64,000 nt of DNA, taken from the NCBI RefSeq assembly GCF_017168335.1, contig NZ_JABFAU010000015.1, positions 76,075-140,074 on the forward strand, given 5' to 3'. Under the pieces are notes generated by a model, which saw only the letters and a program-made list of their open reading frames with translations, was not told the origin of the DNA and ran no database searches. Position 1 is the stretch's first letter, and each line of letters starts with the position of its first letter. Position numbers and translations under genes: made by a program. This document shows, one piece after another, positions 29,680-39,800 of this stretch. Source of the DNA: Rhodococcus sp. KRD162 (GTDB taxonomy: Bacteria; Actinomycetota; Actinomycetes; Mycobacteriales; Mycobacteriaceae).

Positions 29680-31983
29680 ATGGCGGTACCGACGGTGTCG
29701 TTGGAGGCGTTGACTGCTGCCGCGCGGGAGGAGAATCGGCACGCGGCCCGCAAGATCGCCGTCTGCTACCGCGTGCACACCAACTGGATCACCCGCGATA
29801 CCGAGCACAAGCATTACAGCCGCTACGGGCGCTCCGAGATGGCGTTGGCGTTGGGATGCTCGGCGACCGTCGCCGAGGGGTACATCTCGGTCGCAGTGGC
29901 CCTGCATACCCGCCTTCCGCTGATCAAGGACGCGTTCGAGGCAGGCGAGATCGACTTCCCGCGGGTGCGGACCGCGTGCCGGATCCTCGACAACCTCTCC
30001 GACACCATCGTCGCCGCCGTCGAGAGCGAGGTCGTCGACGCGGCCCGCCGCTCGTCCCCAGGCCCACTCGAGACACAGATCTGGGACATCCTGCTGCGCG
30101 TCGCACCGCAGGAGGCAGCAGCACTACGGAAGTTCGCGAAACGATTCCGCACCGTCACCTACAGTCCCGCCGGTGAGCTCGCCCGCATCCGGGCCGAGCT
30201 CACCGCCCCCGAGGCCGCCGCCGCGTGGCAGCTGCTCGCCGAGATGGCCGACACCGTCTGCCCGAAAGACCCACGCGGAAGACAAGAACGACTGTGCGAT
30301 GCGTTCATGGCGCGGATGCACGGTGAACCGCGCCTGGAGTGCCTGTGTCAGCGCACCGACTGCCCCAAAGCGGGAGCGGTACCGGCGGATCGGCGACGGC
30401 CGTTGACGATGATCACCGTCGACATCGCGACCCTCATCGGACTCCTCGCCAACCCCGCCTACCTGGCTGGGCATGGTTGCATCGACCCCGAGTTGGCGCG
30501 AGAACTCGCACGCAACAGCACTTGGCAGATCCTGCTCACCGACGCCGTCACCCTCGCCGAACAACTCGGACTCGCACACCAGAACCCGGAAACCGGACAA
30601 TGGGAACGACACACCGACAGCGAAAAAACACCGGCCGCACCATCACCCGAGACAGCGACGGACACAGACGCAGACCCCGTGACGGAAGCAGCACCGGACA
30701 CGCACTCGGCCGATGATGCTGATGCTGATGAGGGGATCGCATCGGCCAGCACACCTGCAGCGGGGAACACCCCGGCAACCGGACCAACACCGGAGGCACC
30801 GGCAGACGAGACCGAGGAGAACAGCGAGTCCGCAGATGAGTCCGAAGAGGCCGAGCGGAAAGGCGAGACCGAGGGGAACGGCGAGTCGACACCCGCATGT
30901 GCGACCGATCCGTCCGCAACTCCCGCCCCAGACGCCGATCCTGTCCGGAAGCACGCGGCAACACGCGTAGCGGTACCTGCACCCGACCCGCTAGCGGAAG
31001 CACCATCGGCCACCGGCCCTGAGGCAGATGCGGCGTCCGAACCCACATCAGCTGAATCCGCGTCAGCTTCACCGAAGTATTCGGAATCGGACTCGTCCAC
31101 AACAACATTCAGCTCCGCGCCATCCGACCCGACGCCAGTCAACGACCCAGCACCAGAAACACCACCAGCACCAGCACCAGACTCGACGGCCGCGACAGTC
31201 AGCGAGACTTCACGCCAGTATCGCCTGCAATCGCTGACCTCCGCCGCAGCACGGTTCTGCACCCACACACCCGTCGGCAAGGGCACACGGCACAGCTCTG
31301 CCCTCGACCTGCCCGCCCTCGACCTGCCCATCCTCGAAGCGGCGACAAGCAATCACCCGGCTCACACAACAAGCCGCACACCCACCGGCATCTACCTCGG
31401 TCACGCGTCCCTCGCTGCCGCCCTCGAAGCGGCCATCGCCGCCGACCCCACCCTCGGACGCTCCGTCGGACGCGACCCGCTCACCGACCGAGCCCTGATC
31501 TACCGACCCGACGCCCTCACCACCGCCGCCGTCCGCCTCCGCGACCGACACTGCCGCTTCCCCGACTGCCGCCGACCCGCCGCGCACTGCCAACTCGACC
31601 ACATCACCGCCTTCGACCACACCAACCCACTCGCCGGCGGCTGGACCACCCTGAGCAACCTCCAATGCCTCTGCGAATACCACCACACCGTCAAAACCGC
31701 CGGCTACTGGAAAGCCACCATGCTCCCCGGCGGCGCCATCCTCTGGACCTCCACCTCGAAGACCACCCGAATCACCCTGCCCGCCAACGCAACCACCATC
31801 CCGATCCTCGGCAACGACCTGCGGCCGGACATCCCCACCCGACAACGAACAGCTCGACACAGACGACACAACAACACCACCGTTCTAGAAGGTGCTGCCA
31901 CGCGTTCTAGAAGGTGCTGCCATGCGGACTCGAGTCACCAACCAACCTCGATCAGACCAGGTGCTGAATGTGATCGCGGGTGA
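29680..31983 (+). CDS. DUF222 / HNH endonuclease (13E12 repeat family)
   Basis: A 767-residue protein: N-terminal DUF222 domain (to about 300), a long acidic Thr/Pro/Ala/Glu-rich linker (about 313-510), and a C-terminal HNH nuclease fold (about 620-675: CRFPDCRRPAAHCQLDHI, NLQCLCEYHH). Such proteins are abundant in mycobacteria and relatives as 13E12 repeats; several are SOS induced. Role unknown, perhaps DNA cleavage linked to damage or mobile elements. Start ATG 29680 has GGGGGTGAAG. The last 30 residues are altered by a 22-base duplication. Confidence 0.88.
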   Translation: MAVPTVSLEALTAAAREENRHAARKIAVCYRVHTNWITRDTEHKHYSRYGRSEMALALGCSATVAEGYISVAVALHTRLPLIKDAFEAGEIDFPRVRTACRILDNLSDTIVAAVESEVVDAARRSSPGPLETQIWDILLRVAPQEAAALRKFAKRFRTVTYSPAGELARIRAELTAPEAAAAWQLLAEMADTVCPKDPRGRQERLCDAFMARMHGEPRLECLCQRTDCPKAGAVPADRRRPLTMITVDIATLIGLLANPAYLAGHGCIDPELARELARNSTWQILLTDAVTLAEQLGLAHQNPETGQWERHTDSEKTPAAPSPETATDTDADPVTEAAPDTHSADDADADEGIASASTPAAGNTPATGPTPEAPADETEENSESADESEEAERKGETEGNGESTPACATDPSATPAPDADPVRKHAATRVAVPAPDPLAEAPSATGPEADAASEPTSAESASASPKYSESDSSTTTFSSAPSDPTPVNDPAPETPPAPAPDSTAATVSETSRQYRLQSLTSAAARFCTHTPVGKGTRHSSALDLPALDLPILEAATSNHPAHTTSRTPTGIYLGHASLAAALEAAIAADPTLGRSVGRDPLTDRALIYRPDALTTAAVRLRDRHCRFPDCRRPAAHCQLDHITAFDHTNPLAGGWTTLSNLQCLCEYHHTVKTAGYWKATMLPGGAILWTSTSKTTRITLPANATTIPILGNDLRPDIPTRQRTARHRRHNNTTVLEGAATRSRRCCHADSSHQPTSIRPGAECDRG
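31881..31924 (+). repeat. 22-base tandem duplication at the 3' end of the HNH gene
   Basis: Copies at 31881-31902 and 31903-31924 differ at one base. The unit contains TTCTAGAA. Because 22 is not a multiple of three, the second copy shifts the frame and gives the C-terminus RSRRCCHADSS in place of the earlier phase. Confidence 0.9.
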
Positions 31984-32110
31984 ATTCGATGCGCTCGTCG
32001 ACGCGGCCGTCGCCGACCTTGTTCACCCACTCCGGATAGGCGAACCGAGCAGCCGACCACAGCAGCGTTCGGCCGGCACTGGTCGATCGTCGTGCGCCGG
32101 AGACACTCTC
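31952..32110 (-). pseudogene. C-terminal gene remnant (unrecognised family)
   Basis: In this short stretch the minus strand encodes protein-like sequence (SAARFAYPEWVNKVGDGR then VDERIEFTRDHIQHLV) ending in a TGA at 31952-31954. It lies directly after the amidohydrolase stop with no start codon or ribosome site of its own. It looks like the tail of a lost gene, but I do not recognise the family. Confidence 0.3.
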
Positions 32111-32111
32111 G

Positions 32112-33038
32112 CTAGTCGATACGAAACAGTGTTCGTGCGTTCCCGGACGCGAAAGCGATCCTCGAATCATCGTCCGGAAATTCCCGCATGAACGTGTCGA
32201 TCTCGCCTCGAGTCGGCGACTGAAACGGATAGTCGGTAGAGAACAGAATCCGGTCCGGGGTGGTGATCGTCAGCGCGTGTCGAAGCATGGCCGCATCGAG
32301 CATCCCCGAGGCCGTGATCCACACGTTCTGCTGCAGATACTCGGTGATGGTCCTGTCCAGCCCTGCGACGCGAGCCAGCCCGTCCGCACGTCGGTGCCAG
32401 AACACCAACAGCTCGCCCCAATGTCCCAGAATCAGCTGCAACCGAGGATGCCGGTCCAGGACACCACGGGCCATCAGGCGGAGCGCTGCGGTACCGGCCT
32501 CGAGGTGCCAACCCCACGAAAAGGTCGACAGTGCAAGATCCTCGGTCGGTCCAAGACCACGGTAGGCCCCATCGCGGATCGCGGACGACGGAATCTGTGG
32601 GTGTATGAAGATCGGCTGCCGTAACCGCTCAGCTGCCTCCCACAGATCTTCGAACCGAGGATCGTCCAGAGGCACGTCTGCGACCCTGCCGTAGGCCATC
32701 ACTCCGGTCAGGCCGAGAGCTGTGGCCCGTTCGAGTTCCTCGACTGCCTTCTTCGGCGCGGCCAGAGGCAGCGTTGCCATCGCCCGAATTCTGTCGGGTC
32801 GGGCGCGAACGGCGTCGGCGGCTGCGTCGTTGGCTTCGCGGCAGAGCGACACGGCCGAGTCGACGCTGACGCCCTGTGCACCAGGTGGCGCAAGCGACAA
32901 CACGTGCATGTCGATACCCTGCTCGTCCATCACCGACGTTCTCAGCGGACCGATATCGCCGCTGATGGACGTCGACGCTTCCCGAATGGCCGCACTGACC
33001 GACGAATGGTTGGGACCGCTCGGGTAGCTCTGCGCCAT
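32112..33038 (-). CDS. amidohydrolase_2 family protein lacking the N-terminal metal motif
   Basis: A 308-residue TIM-barrel protein like aminocarboxymuconate-semialdehyde decarboxylase and related metal enzymes. Barrel motifs are present: RMDEQGID-like segment (MDEQGIDMHVLSL), PIFIHPQIP, LILGHWGELL and FSTDYPFQSP with the catalytic Asp. Family members start with a strand carrying His-x-His metal ligands about 50 residues before the MDEQGID segment; no such motif exists here or upstream in any frame. The ATG at 33038 has no ribosome site. Probably a 5'-truncated, possibly inactive gene. Confidence 0.65.
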   Translation of the reverse strand: MAQSYPSGPNHSSVSAAIREASTSISGDIGPLRTSVMDEQGIDMHVLSLAPPGAQGVSVDSAVSLCREANDAAADAVRARPDRIRAMATLPLAAPKKAVEELERATALGLTGVMAYGRVADVPLDDPRFEDLWEAAERLRQPIFIHPQIPSSAIRDGAYRGLGPTEDLALSTFSWGWHLEAGTAALRLMARGVLDRHPRLQLILGHWGELLVFWHRRADGLARVAGLDRTITEYLQQNVWITASGMLDAAMLRHALTITTPDRILFSTDYPFQSPTRGEIDTFMREFPDDDSRIAFASGNARTLFRID

Positions 33039-33099
33039 TCGACTTCGTGCACAGGAACCTGCGGACGTGCCTCGTCTCGCCGACCGGCATACTCGAGAA

Positions 33100-34044
33100 A
33101 TGAGCAATGCACGTGCGACCCTGCGCCCGAGGGCGCTGACGTTGCACGGACGAATACGACTTCTGACGATGACTGTGGCCGCCCTGGCCGTGGCGGTGAG
33201 CGCTCTCGCGATCTATCTCGTTGCCGAGCAGGCCCTTCGTTCGCAGGTCATCGACCGCGTCGGCCGAAACAGCGACGCACTGATGGCCAGCGCAGCCTCG
33301 GGCGCTTCGCCGTACCTGTTCGGGTTCGCAACGGAGGGAACCAATGCGAAGGTCGCGTTGGTCTCTGCCGGAGGAGACTTGATGACCTCCTCGAACGGTA
33401 CCGATCCCTTCACCAACTCCGACGGCGTTCTGGACGCCCCGGAGCAGGCGGTAGTGGACGGCGACGCGGACCGGTCGCTGCGAGAGGTACGCGGCTACTA
33501 CATCTCCGCCCAGAGCATCGAATCCGGCGGAACGATCATGGTGGCCGAATCGCTCGGTGGAGCGTCACGGTTGCTCGCCAAACTCACACTGGCTCTCGTT
33601 CTCGTCGGTGGATTTCTCGTCGCACTGGCAGGTGTCGCCGGTGCCGCGGTTGCCCGGACCGGACTCCGTCCGGTCCGACGCCTGCGAGCGGGCACCGAAC
33701 GAGTCGCCAGAACCGCAGATTTCGAGCCGATCGACGTCAACGGAGACGACGAACTCGCCTCACTCGCCACCAGTTTCAACGAAATGTTGGCGTCCCTGTC
33801 CCGATCGAGAGAACGGCAGGGACAACTGATCATCGATGCGGGCGCAGAATTGATGGAGCCCCTGACGGCACTGCGCACCAACATCGACCTGCTGATGTCC
33901 CTGGACCGTCCGGACGCACCGGACATGACCGAAGAACAACAAAACCAGTTGCGCGTCGACGTCATCGCCCAAATGGACCTCATCATCGGCCTGGTTCACG
34001 ATTTGGTCGACCACGCCAGAGATCCCGCACCGACACCTCGATGA
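33100..34044 (+). CDS. MprB-like HAMP protein with degenerate kinase domain (pseudo-histidine kinase)
   Basis: A 314-residue protein with two membrane helices (about 20-43 and 160-185) around an extracytoplasmic domain, a HAMP linker (ARTGLRPVRRLRAGTERVA) and a DHp-like helical pair. The domain resembles MprB (RQGQLIIDAG...TALRTNIDLLM), but the H-box reads DAGAELMEPL, so the phospho-accepting His is Ala249 and the following Arg-Thr is Met-Glu. The frame ends just after the DHp region with no ATPase domain, and none follows in any frame. It cannot autophosphorylate; it may be a decoy or dimerisation partner, or a decaying gene. Confidence 0.75.
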   Translation: MSNARATLRPRALTLHGRIRLLTMTVAALAVAVSALAIYLVAEQALRSQVIDRVGRNSDALMASAASGASPYLFGFATEGTNAKVALVSAGGDLMTSSNGTDPFTNSDGVLDAPEQAVVDGDADRSLREVRGYYISAQSIESGGTIMVAESLGGASRLLAKLTLALVLVGGFLVALAGVAGAAVARTGLRPVRRLRAGTERVARTADFEPIDVNGDDELASLATSFNEMLASLSRSRERQGQLIIDAGAELMEPLTALRTNIDLLMSLDRPDAPDMTEEQQNQLRVDVIAQMDLIIGLVHDLVDHARDPAPTPR

Positions 34045-34087
34045 CGACCCTTTGGGGGCCAGTCGAAGACTTGCGGCACCTGCTGGT

Positions 34088-35017
34088 TCAGGACTTGAGG
34101 CTTACCCCGGTCAGCGCTTCTGATACCTCCCACAGTCGGCGCGCCTCGTCCATCTCGCGCAGCGGCTTCCACCATGCGACCTCTGCGGGCGGTCCGCTGA
34201 TCAATCGTGTGGGACCGATGAACTGATCACCGCGCGACGCGCTGCCCACGGCTGCGATCAATCCTGGCTGCGCAGCACTGTCGACGGAACCTGCAATGCC
34301 GACACGGGCAAGCATGCCGACCAATGTTCGACCCGCAGAGTCCTTCGGACGCCCCAGACCTGGTTGGGCCGCAAGCAGATTCGTCGGCGAAACCCCAGGA
34401 TGGGCCAGGTTGCTGGTGATCCCCCATCCACCGGCCCTGCTTCGCGCGTCGAGTTCGCGAGCGAACAGAGCCACCGCGATCTTCGACTGGGTGTAGGCCT
34501 TCATGACGTCGTAGGAGCGCTCCCAGTTCAGGTCGTCCCAGTTGATGGTCCCCGATCGCGCCGCGATGCTCGTCTGATGAGTGACGCGTGCCCTACCTGC
34601 CCGAAGAAGCGGGAGCAGACCGAGGGTGAGCGCGAAATGACCGAGATGGTTGGTACCGAATTGCAGCTCGAATCCGTCCTGGGTGACCTGCCGCTCGGGT
34701 GGCTGCATGACGCCGGCATTGTTGACGAGTACGTCGATCGCGCGGCCGTCCGAGACGAACTCGTCCACAAGCTCTGCAACGGAACTCGAAGAAGACAGGT
34801 CCAACGCCCTGATGCTCACCTTCGCGCCCGGCACCGCGGAGCGAATGCCCTCGGCCACCCGCTCGCCTTTGGCCGCTGAGCGTACCGGCATGACGACCTC
34901 TGCACCGGCGCGAGCGACCCGGGTTGCGATGACCTGCCCGATCCCGTCGCTGGCTCCCGTGACGACGACGAGCTTCCCGGTCAGGTCAGGGACGGATAAA
35001 TCTGAGATACGGCTCAT
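34088..35017 (-). CDS. short-chain dehydrogenase/reductase, protochlorophyllide-reductase-like
   Basis: A 309-residue SDR of the retinol dehydrogenase/oxidoreductase-like group. Cofactor motif TGASDGIG near residue 21, NNAG in VLVNNAGVM, catalytic Ser in TSIAARSG and Tyr-Lys in [13 protein letters not shown] follows as usual. GGAGCTGG precedes the ATG at 35017. Divergence to the XRE-type regulator does not apply: both are on the minus strand, 114 bases apart, with the regulator gene upstream. Confidence 0.88.
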   Translation of the reverse strand: MSRISDLSVPDLTGKLVVVTGASDGIGQVIATRVARAGAEVVMPVRSAAKGERVAEGIRSAVPGAKVSIRALDLSSSSSVAELVDEFVSDGRAIDVLVNNAGVMQPPERQVTQDGFELQFGTNHLGHFALTLGLLPLLRAGRARVTHQTSIAARSGTINWDDLNWERSYDVMKAYTQSKIAVALFARELDARSRAGGWGITSNLAHPGVSPTNLLAAQPGLGRPKDSAGRTLVGMLARVGIAGSVDSAAQPGLIAAVGSASRGDQFIGPTRLISGPPAEVAWWKPLREMDEARRLWEVSEALTGVSLKS

Positions 35018-35130
35018 GTCCAGCTCCTCGGCTGCGGTGTCTGTGTGCGTACAGAATCCATGTTCGACGAACCTGCCGGGCGTATCCAGGACTTCCCGAT
35101 CCACTGATAAGACCGACACCCTGCACCGAG

Positions 35131-35970
35131 TCAGGACAGGACCTGGGTTCCCACCACCGCGAGCAGTTCCAGCTTGGCGTGACTGTCGCTGCCAGGGACT
35201 GCTGTGTACACCAGCAGGCGATGCGCTTGCTCCGGGTCGAGAAGGGTTTGGCAGTTCAGCTGCAACATGCCCGCCGTCGGGTGCAGAAATCGCTTGGACT
35301 CAGGTGGCTGGACACCCACTTCGCGTTTGGCCCAGAGGATTCGGAATTCCTCGCTGACCTCGAGCAGCTCGGCGGACAGGTGCGCTGCTGTGGAGTCGGG
35401 TCCGCGACGAGCGACGATCTCACGCAGCCCCGACGCATACGCCCGAGACAGCAGGGCACGCTCCTGCGCCGGATACGACTGCTGGGCAGCCGGGTCGGTG
35501 AACCAGCGATAGCCCAGACTCCGGTTCGGGCCGGTGCGCAACGACGCGTCGCCGGTCAGTGCCACCCCCAGTGGTGTCTGACGCAGCGTTTCTCCGAGTT
35601 CGGACAGGACTTCGGCAGGAGTGTCGTGCAGGCGATCCATGATGCGCAACAGGCCGGGGCTGACGTGTTCGCTCGACGCCCCACGCATGGGAGGAGTGTG
35701 ACCGGCAAGCCTGAAAACGTAGTCGCGCTCGTCCAGCGACAGATGCAGGCCCTGCGCGATCGACGCGATCATCTGCGCCGACGGAGCAGGGCCCGTTCCC
35801 CGTTCGAGCCGTGCATAGTAGTCGGTCGACATGTGGCACAGTTCGGCGACTTCTTCACGACGAAGACCCTGAGTTCGCCTCCGCTGCCCTCTCGGAAGGC
35901 CGATGTCCTCGGGCTGCAGCGACTCACGCCGCTGCCGAAGAAATGCTGCCAACTCAGGACGATCGATCAC
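35131..35970 (-). CDS. XRE-type regulator with MmyB-like ligand domain
   Basis: A 279-residue regulator: helix-turn-helix in the first 75 residues ([19 protein letters not shown]) and a PAS-like MmyB ligand-binding domain in the rest ([16 protein letters not shown], then [14 protein letters not shown]). Such regulators sit beside SDR genes and repress or activate them; the SDR lies 114 bases downstream on the same strand. I chose GTG at 35970 because AGGAGG lies 6 bases before it; an ATG at 35988 lies before that site. Confidence 0.88.
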   Translation of the reverse strand: MIDRPELAAFLRQRRESLQPEDIGLPRGQRRRTQGLRREEVAELCHMSTDYYARLERGTGPAPSAQMIASIAQGLHLSLDERDYVFRLAGHTPPMRGASSEHVSPGLLRIMDRLHDTPAEVLSELGETLRQTPLGVALTGDASLRTGPNRSLGYRWFTDPAAQQSYPAQERALLSRAYASGLREIVARRGPDSTAAHLSAELLEVSEEFRILWAKREVGVQPPESKRFLHPTAGMLQLNCQTLLDPEQAHRLLVYTAVPGSDSHAKLELLAVVGTQVLS

Positions 35971-36035
35971 GACGAACCTCCTCACCATCGAGCTCGGTCG
36001 ATGCTGCCTCGATTGTGCCCTGTCCGTGATGACTA

Positions 36036-36319
36036 TTGTCGAACGATGGCGCTCCACTGACCCTCGTCACCGGCGGAAGCCGTGGGATCGGTGCCGCGGT
36101 GTCGCGGCGGCTGGTGCCGCAGCGACCTTGGGCAGCCCCGGCATGTACGTGCACTACGCGGCGGCCAAGGCCGCCGTGGACACACTGCCCGTGGGACTAT
36201 CCAAAGAGGTTGCTGCCCAAGAGGTTGCAGCGCAGAGTATTCGCGGCAACGCCGTGGAACCGGGAATCATCGAGACCGACTTCCACCGGAACCGTCATCA
36301 GGGTGGCGGCGGCATGTGA
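36036..36319 (+). pseudogene. SDR gene remnant with internal deletion
   Basis: The 5' part reads LTLVTGGSRGIGAAVSRRL, the start of a classical SDR with its cofactor motif. About base 36110 the reading jumps to another frame that gives AAATLGSPGMYVHYAAAKAAVDTL, the catalytic Tyr-x-x-x-Lys region, then GNAVEPGIIETDFH. Roughly 120 codons between them are missing. A degenerate 15-base direct duplication adds a second EVAAQ. About 85 codons of a 245-codon gene remain, so it is non-functional. Confidence 0.75.
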
Positions 36320-36334
36320 GCGCGCCGGTGTGAA

Positions 36335-36835
36335 CTATCGAGGTGCGAGGCGGTGCAGCTCGACCTCTTTCAGTTCGCCGTCCTCGGCCACAGCCGTCAT
36401 GTACGTGCAGAACGGTTGTCGACGCCGGTCCGTCGGAGATCCCGGGTTGATCAGCCGAAGCCCGTTGTCTGCGAACGTATCCCACGGTATGTGACTGTGC
36501 CCGAACACGAGTACGTCCGTCTCCGGGTACGCGGCCGCCATGCGTCGTTCACGGCCGGCTGCGGCACCGGTCTCGTGCACCACGGTGAACCGAACCTCGC
36601 CGAGCACCACATCTGCGCGCTCGGGCATCAGTGCACGCAACTCGTCACCGTCGTTGTTCCCCCAACATGCGACCAGAGAGCGAGAACGCTGCGACAGGGC
36701 CTCGAACGTCCCGAGATCTACCCAGTCACCGGCATGAATGACCACGTCGGCATCATAGACGGCCGTCCAGACCTCGTCGGGGAGGTCACGTGCACGCTTC
36801 GGGACGTGAGTGTCGGCAATCAGCAGCAGTTTCAC
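36335..36835 (-). CDS. YfcE-type metallophosphoesterase
   Basis: A 166-residue calcineurin-like phosphoesterase. Metal-binding motifs are seen in order: IADTHVP at the N-terminus, HAGDWVD, GNNDGDE and GHSHIP. The family hydrolyses small phosphodiesters with two metals; natural substrate unknown. It ends close to dnaE2's downstream end region and its start at 36835 is 35 bases past the dnaE2 stop on the same strand. Confidence 0.9.
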   Translation of the reverse strand: MKLLLIADTHVPKRARDLPDEVWTAVYDADVVIHAGDWVDLGTFEALSQRSRSLVACWGNNDGDELRALMPERADVVLGEVRFTVVHETGAAAGRERRMAAAYPETDVLVFGHSHIPWDTFADNGLRLINPGSPTDRRRQPFCTYMTAVAEDGELKEVELHRLAPR

Positions 36836-36869
36836 ACCGTCGATTGTGCACTCGAGCAGTGCTACTCCG

Positions 36870-39800
36870 TCAACGAAAGTCCCTCGACTTGGATGCGACT
36901 CGCAGATCCATCAGCTGCAGATGGTCTGCTACCACGGTGACCGCCCCTTCCGCGTTCTGCACCTTGCCCCGGATCAGCAACGCTGGAGCGGTGATCGCCA
37001 GCTTGCGGTACTTGGCCCACAATCCGACCGAGCACACGACGTTGACCATCCCGGTTTCGTCCTCGAGGTTGATGAAGGTGACACCTCCCGCGGTGGCCGG
37101 CCGCTGGCGATGTGTCACCGTCCCGCCGACGAGGACTCGGTCTCCATCGGGGATCCGAAGCAGCCGATTCGCGGGAACCACCCCGAGTGAATCGAGGCGA
37201 TCTCGAAAGAACTGAGTGGGATAGGAATTCGGCGATACCCCGGTTGCCCAGACGTCGGCCGAGGCCAGATCGAGGTCTGTCATCCCCGGCAGTGCAGGCG
37301 CTTTCGTCGATGCGCCGACGCCGGGGAGCAAACCTGGCCGCTCTCCCGCCGCCGCGCCCGCGGCCCACAGTGCCTCTCGGCGAGTGATACCGAAGCATCC
37401 GAGTGCACCGGCCGTGGCCAGCGCTTCCGCCTGCGCCACCGACAATTCGACACGGCCCGTCAGATCCAGAAACGAGAGGTAGGGCCCGTGTGCTTCCCGC
37501 GCATCGACGATCTTCTGAGCCAGCGCCGTGCCGATGAACTTCACATCGGCCAGCCCCATGCGAATCTCGAGGCCGTTTCCCTCGAGATTCGCGTGACCGA
37601 GACTGGCGTTCACGTCGGCACCGTGAACGAGCACACCGTGTCGCCTGGCATCGGCGACCAGGGACTGCGGTGAGTAGAACCCCATCGGCTGTGCGCGTAA
37701 CAAGCCCGCACAGAAAGCAGCCGGATGATGCAACTTGAACCACGACGAATAGAAGACCAGCGAGGCGAAACTCTGCGAATGGCTCTCGGGGAAGCCGAAA
37801 TTGGCAAACGCCGAAAGCTTTTCGTAGATGCGGTCTGCTGCTGCACCGGTGATGCCGTGAAGATCGCGCATCCCGTCGTAGAATCGGCCCCGCAGCAATT
37901 CCATCTTCTCCGGCGATCGTTTCGATCCCATGGCGCGGCGCAATTGATCGGCGTCGGCGGCGCTGAAACCGGCGACATCGATGGCCATCTGCATCAGCTG
38001 TTCCTGGAACAGCGGCACTCCGAGCGTTCGATCCAGCGCCTTCTTGAGCGACGGATGATCGAAGGTCACCGGTTCGAGTCCGTTACGGCGCTTGATGTAC
38101 GGGTGTACCGAACCACCCTGGATCGGACCTGGACGAATCAAGGCGACCTCGACGACCAGATCGTAGAAGTTGCGTGGTTTCAGTCGCGGCAGCGTGGCCA
38201 TCTGCGCCCGCGACTCGACCTGGAACACCCCCACCGAATCGGCCCGTTGGAGCATCTCGTACACCTGCGGCTCGGACAGGTCGATCGAGGCGAGGTCGAT
38301 GTCGATGCCTTTGTGTTCGGCGATCAGGTCCATCATGTAGTGCAGCGCCGAGAGCATACCGAGCCCGAGCATGTCGAACTTGACCAAACCCACTGCGGCA
38401 CAATCATCTTTGTCCCACTGAAGCACACTTCGGTTCTCCATCGTTGCCCATTCGACCGGGCAGACGTCTGCGATCGGCCGATCGCAGATCACCATGCCGC
38501 CGGAGTGGATACCGAGATGACGTGGGAAGCCCTCGATCTGACGCGCGAGCTCGAGAACGGACTCGGGAATACCCTCGCCCTCGTGCTCACCGATCCCGGA
38601 CCATCGGGTGACCTGTTTGCTCCACGCGTCCTGTTGCCCCTGCGAGAAGCCGAGCGCGCGGGCCATGTCTCGCACCGAGGACTTGCCGCGATAGGTGATG
38701 ACATTGGCCACCTGAGCAGCATGAGTGCGGCCGTACTTGGCATAGACGTGCTGAATCGCCTCTTCTCGTCGATCCGACTCGATGTCTATGTCGATATCGG
38801 GAGGCCCGTCACGTTCGGGTGCGAGGAACCGCTCGAACAGCAGCTTGTTGGCCACCGGGTCGACATTGGTGATGCCGATGGCGTAGCAGACAGCGGAGTT
38901 CGCCGCGGAACCTCTTCCTTGGCAGAGGATGTCGTGTGTCTTGCAGAAATCGACAATGTCGTGGACGACCAGGAAGTAACCGGGGAACTCGAGCCGTTCG
39001 ATGATGTCGAGTTCGTATTCGAGTTGGGAGTATGCCGCCGGATTCGCCGGTTGCGGGCCGTACCGACGGGCTGCGCCCTCGAACGTGAGCCGCCGTAGAT
39101 AACTGATCTCGGTATGTCCGTCGGGCACCTCGAAGGGCGGCAGTCGCGGTGCGATCAACGTCAGATCGAACGAGCATTGCCGACCCAGTTCGACGGCACC
39201 GCGCACCGCTCCCGGGTAGTGCTCGAACAGTTCGGCCATCTCCGCCCCGGACCGAAGATGCGCGCCGCCCGTCGGCGCCAACCAACCGGCGGCCTCGTCC
39301 AGGCTGCTTCGCGCCCGCACCGCAGCCATTGCCATGGCCAATCTCCTACTACGCGGGGTCGCGTAGTGCGCGGCCGTGGTGGCGATCACCGGAAGGCCGA
39401 ACTTGCGAGCCAGGGTCGCCAGCGCGTCGTTGCACTCGTCGTCGTCCGCGATGCCGTGCCGGGTGAGTTCGACGGTGACGCGATCGGGGCCGAATCGGTC
39501 GACGAGAGTGCGCAGCGCGGCCTCGGCTGCCTCCGAACCTCCGCGCGAGAGTGCTCGCCGAACATGGCCCTTCCGGCAGCCCGTGAGAATCTGCCAGTGC
39601 CCGCCCGCTGCTTCGGTGAGATCGTCGATGTCGTACTGTGGCTTGCCTTTGACCCCACCGGCCAGGTGTGCGGCAGCGATTCGACGCGACAGCCGCCGAT
39701 ACCCTTCCTGGCCGCGAGCGAGCACCAGTAGATGAGTTCCATCGGGGTCGGTCGACCCGGCCCTCGTTCGATCGGTGTCGAGTGAGAGTTCGGCACCGAA

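Noticed and set aside
36861-36880. possible frameshift at the dnaE2 3' end
   Set aside because: The stop region is ordinary; length matches DnaE2.
37725-39098. 457-residue open frame antisense to dnaE2
   Set aside because: Shadow of dnaE2; no ribosome site or family features.
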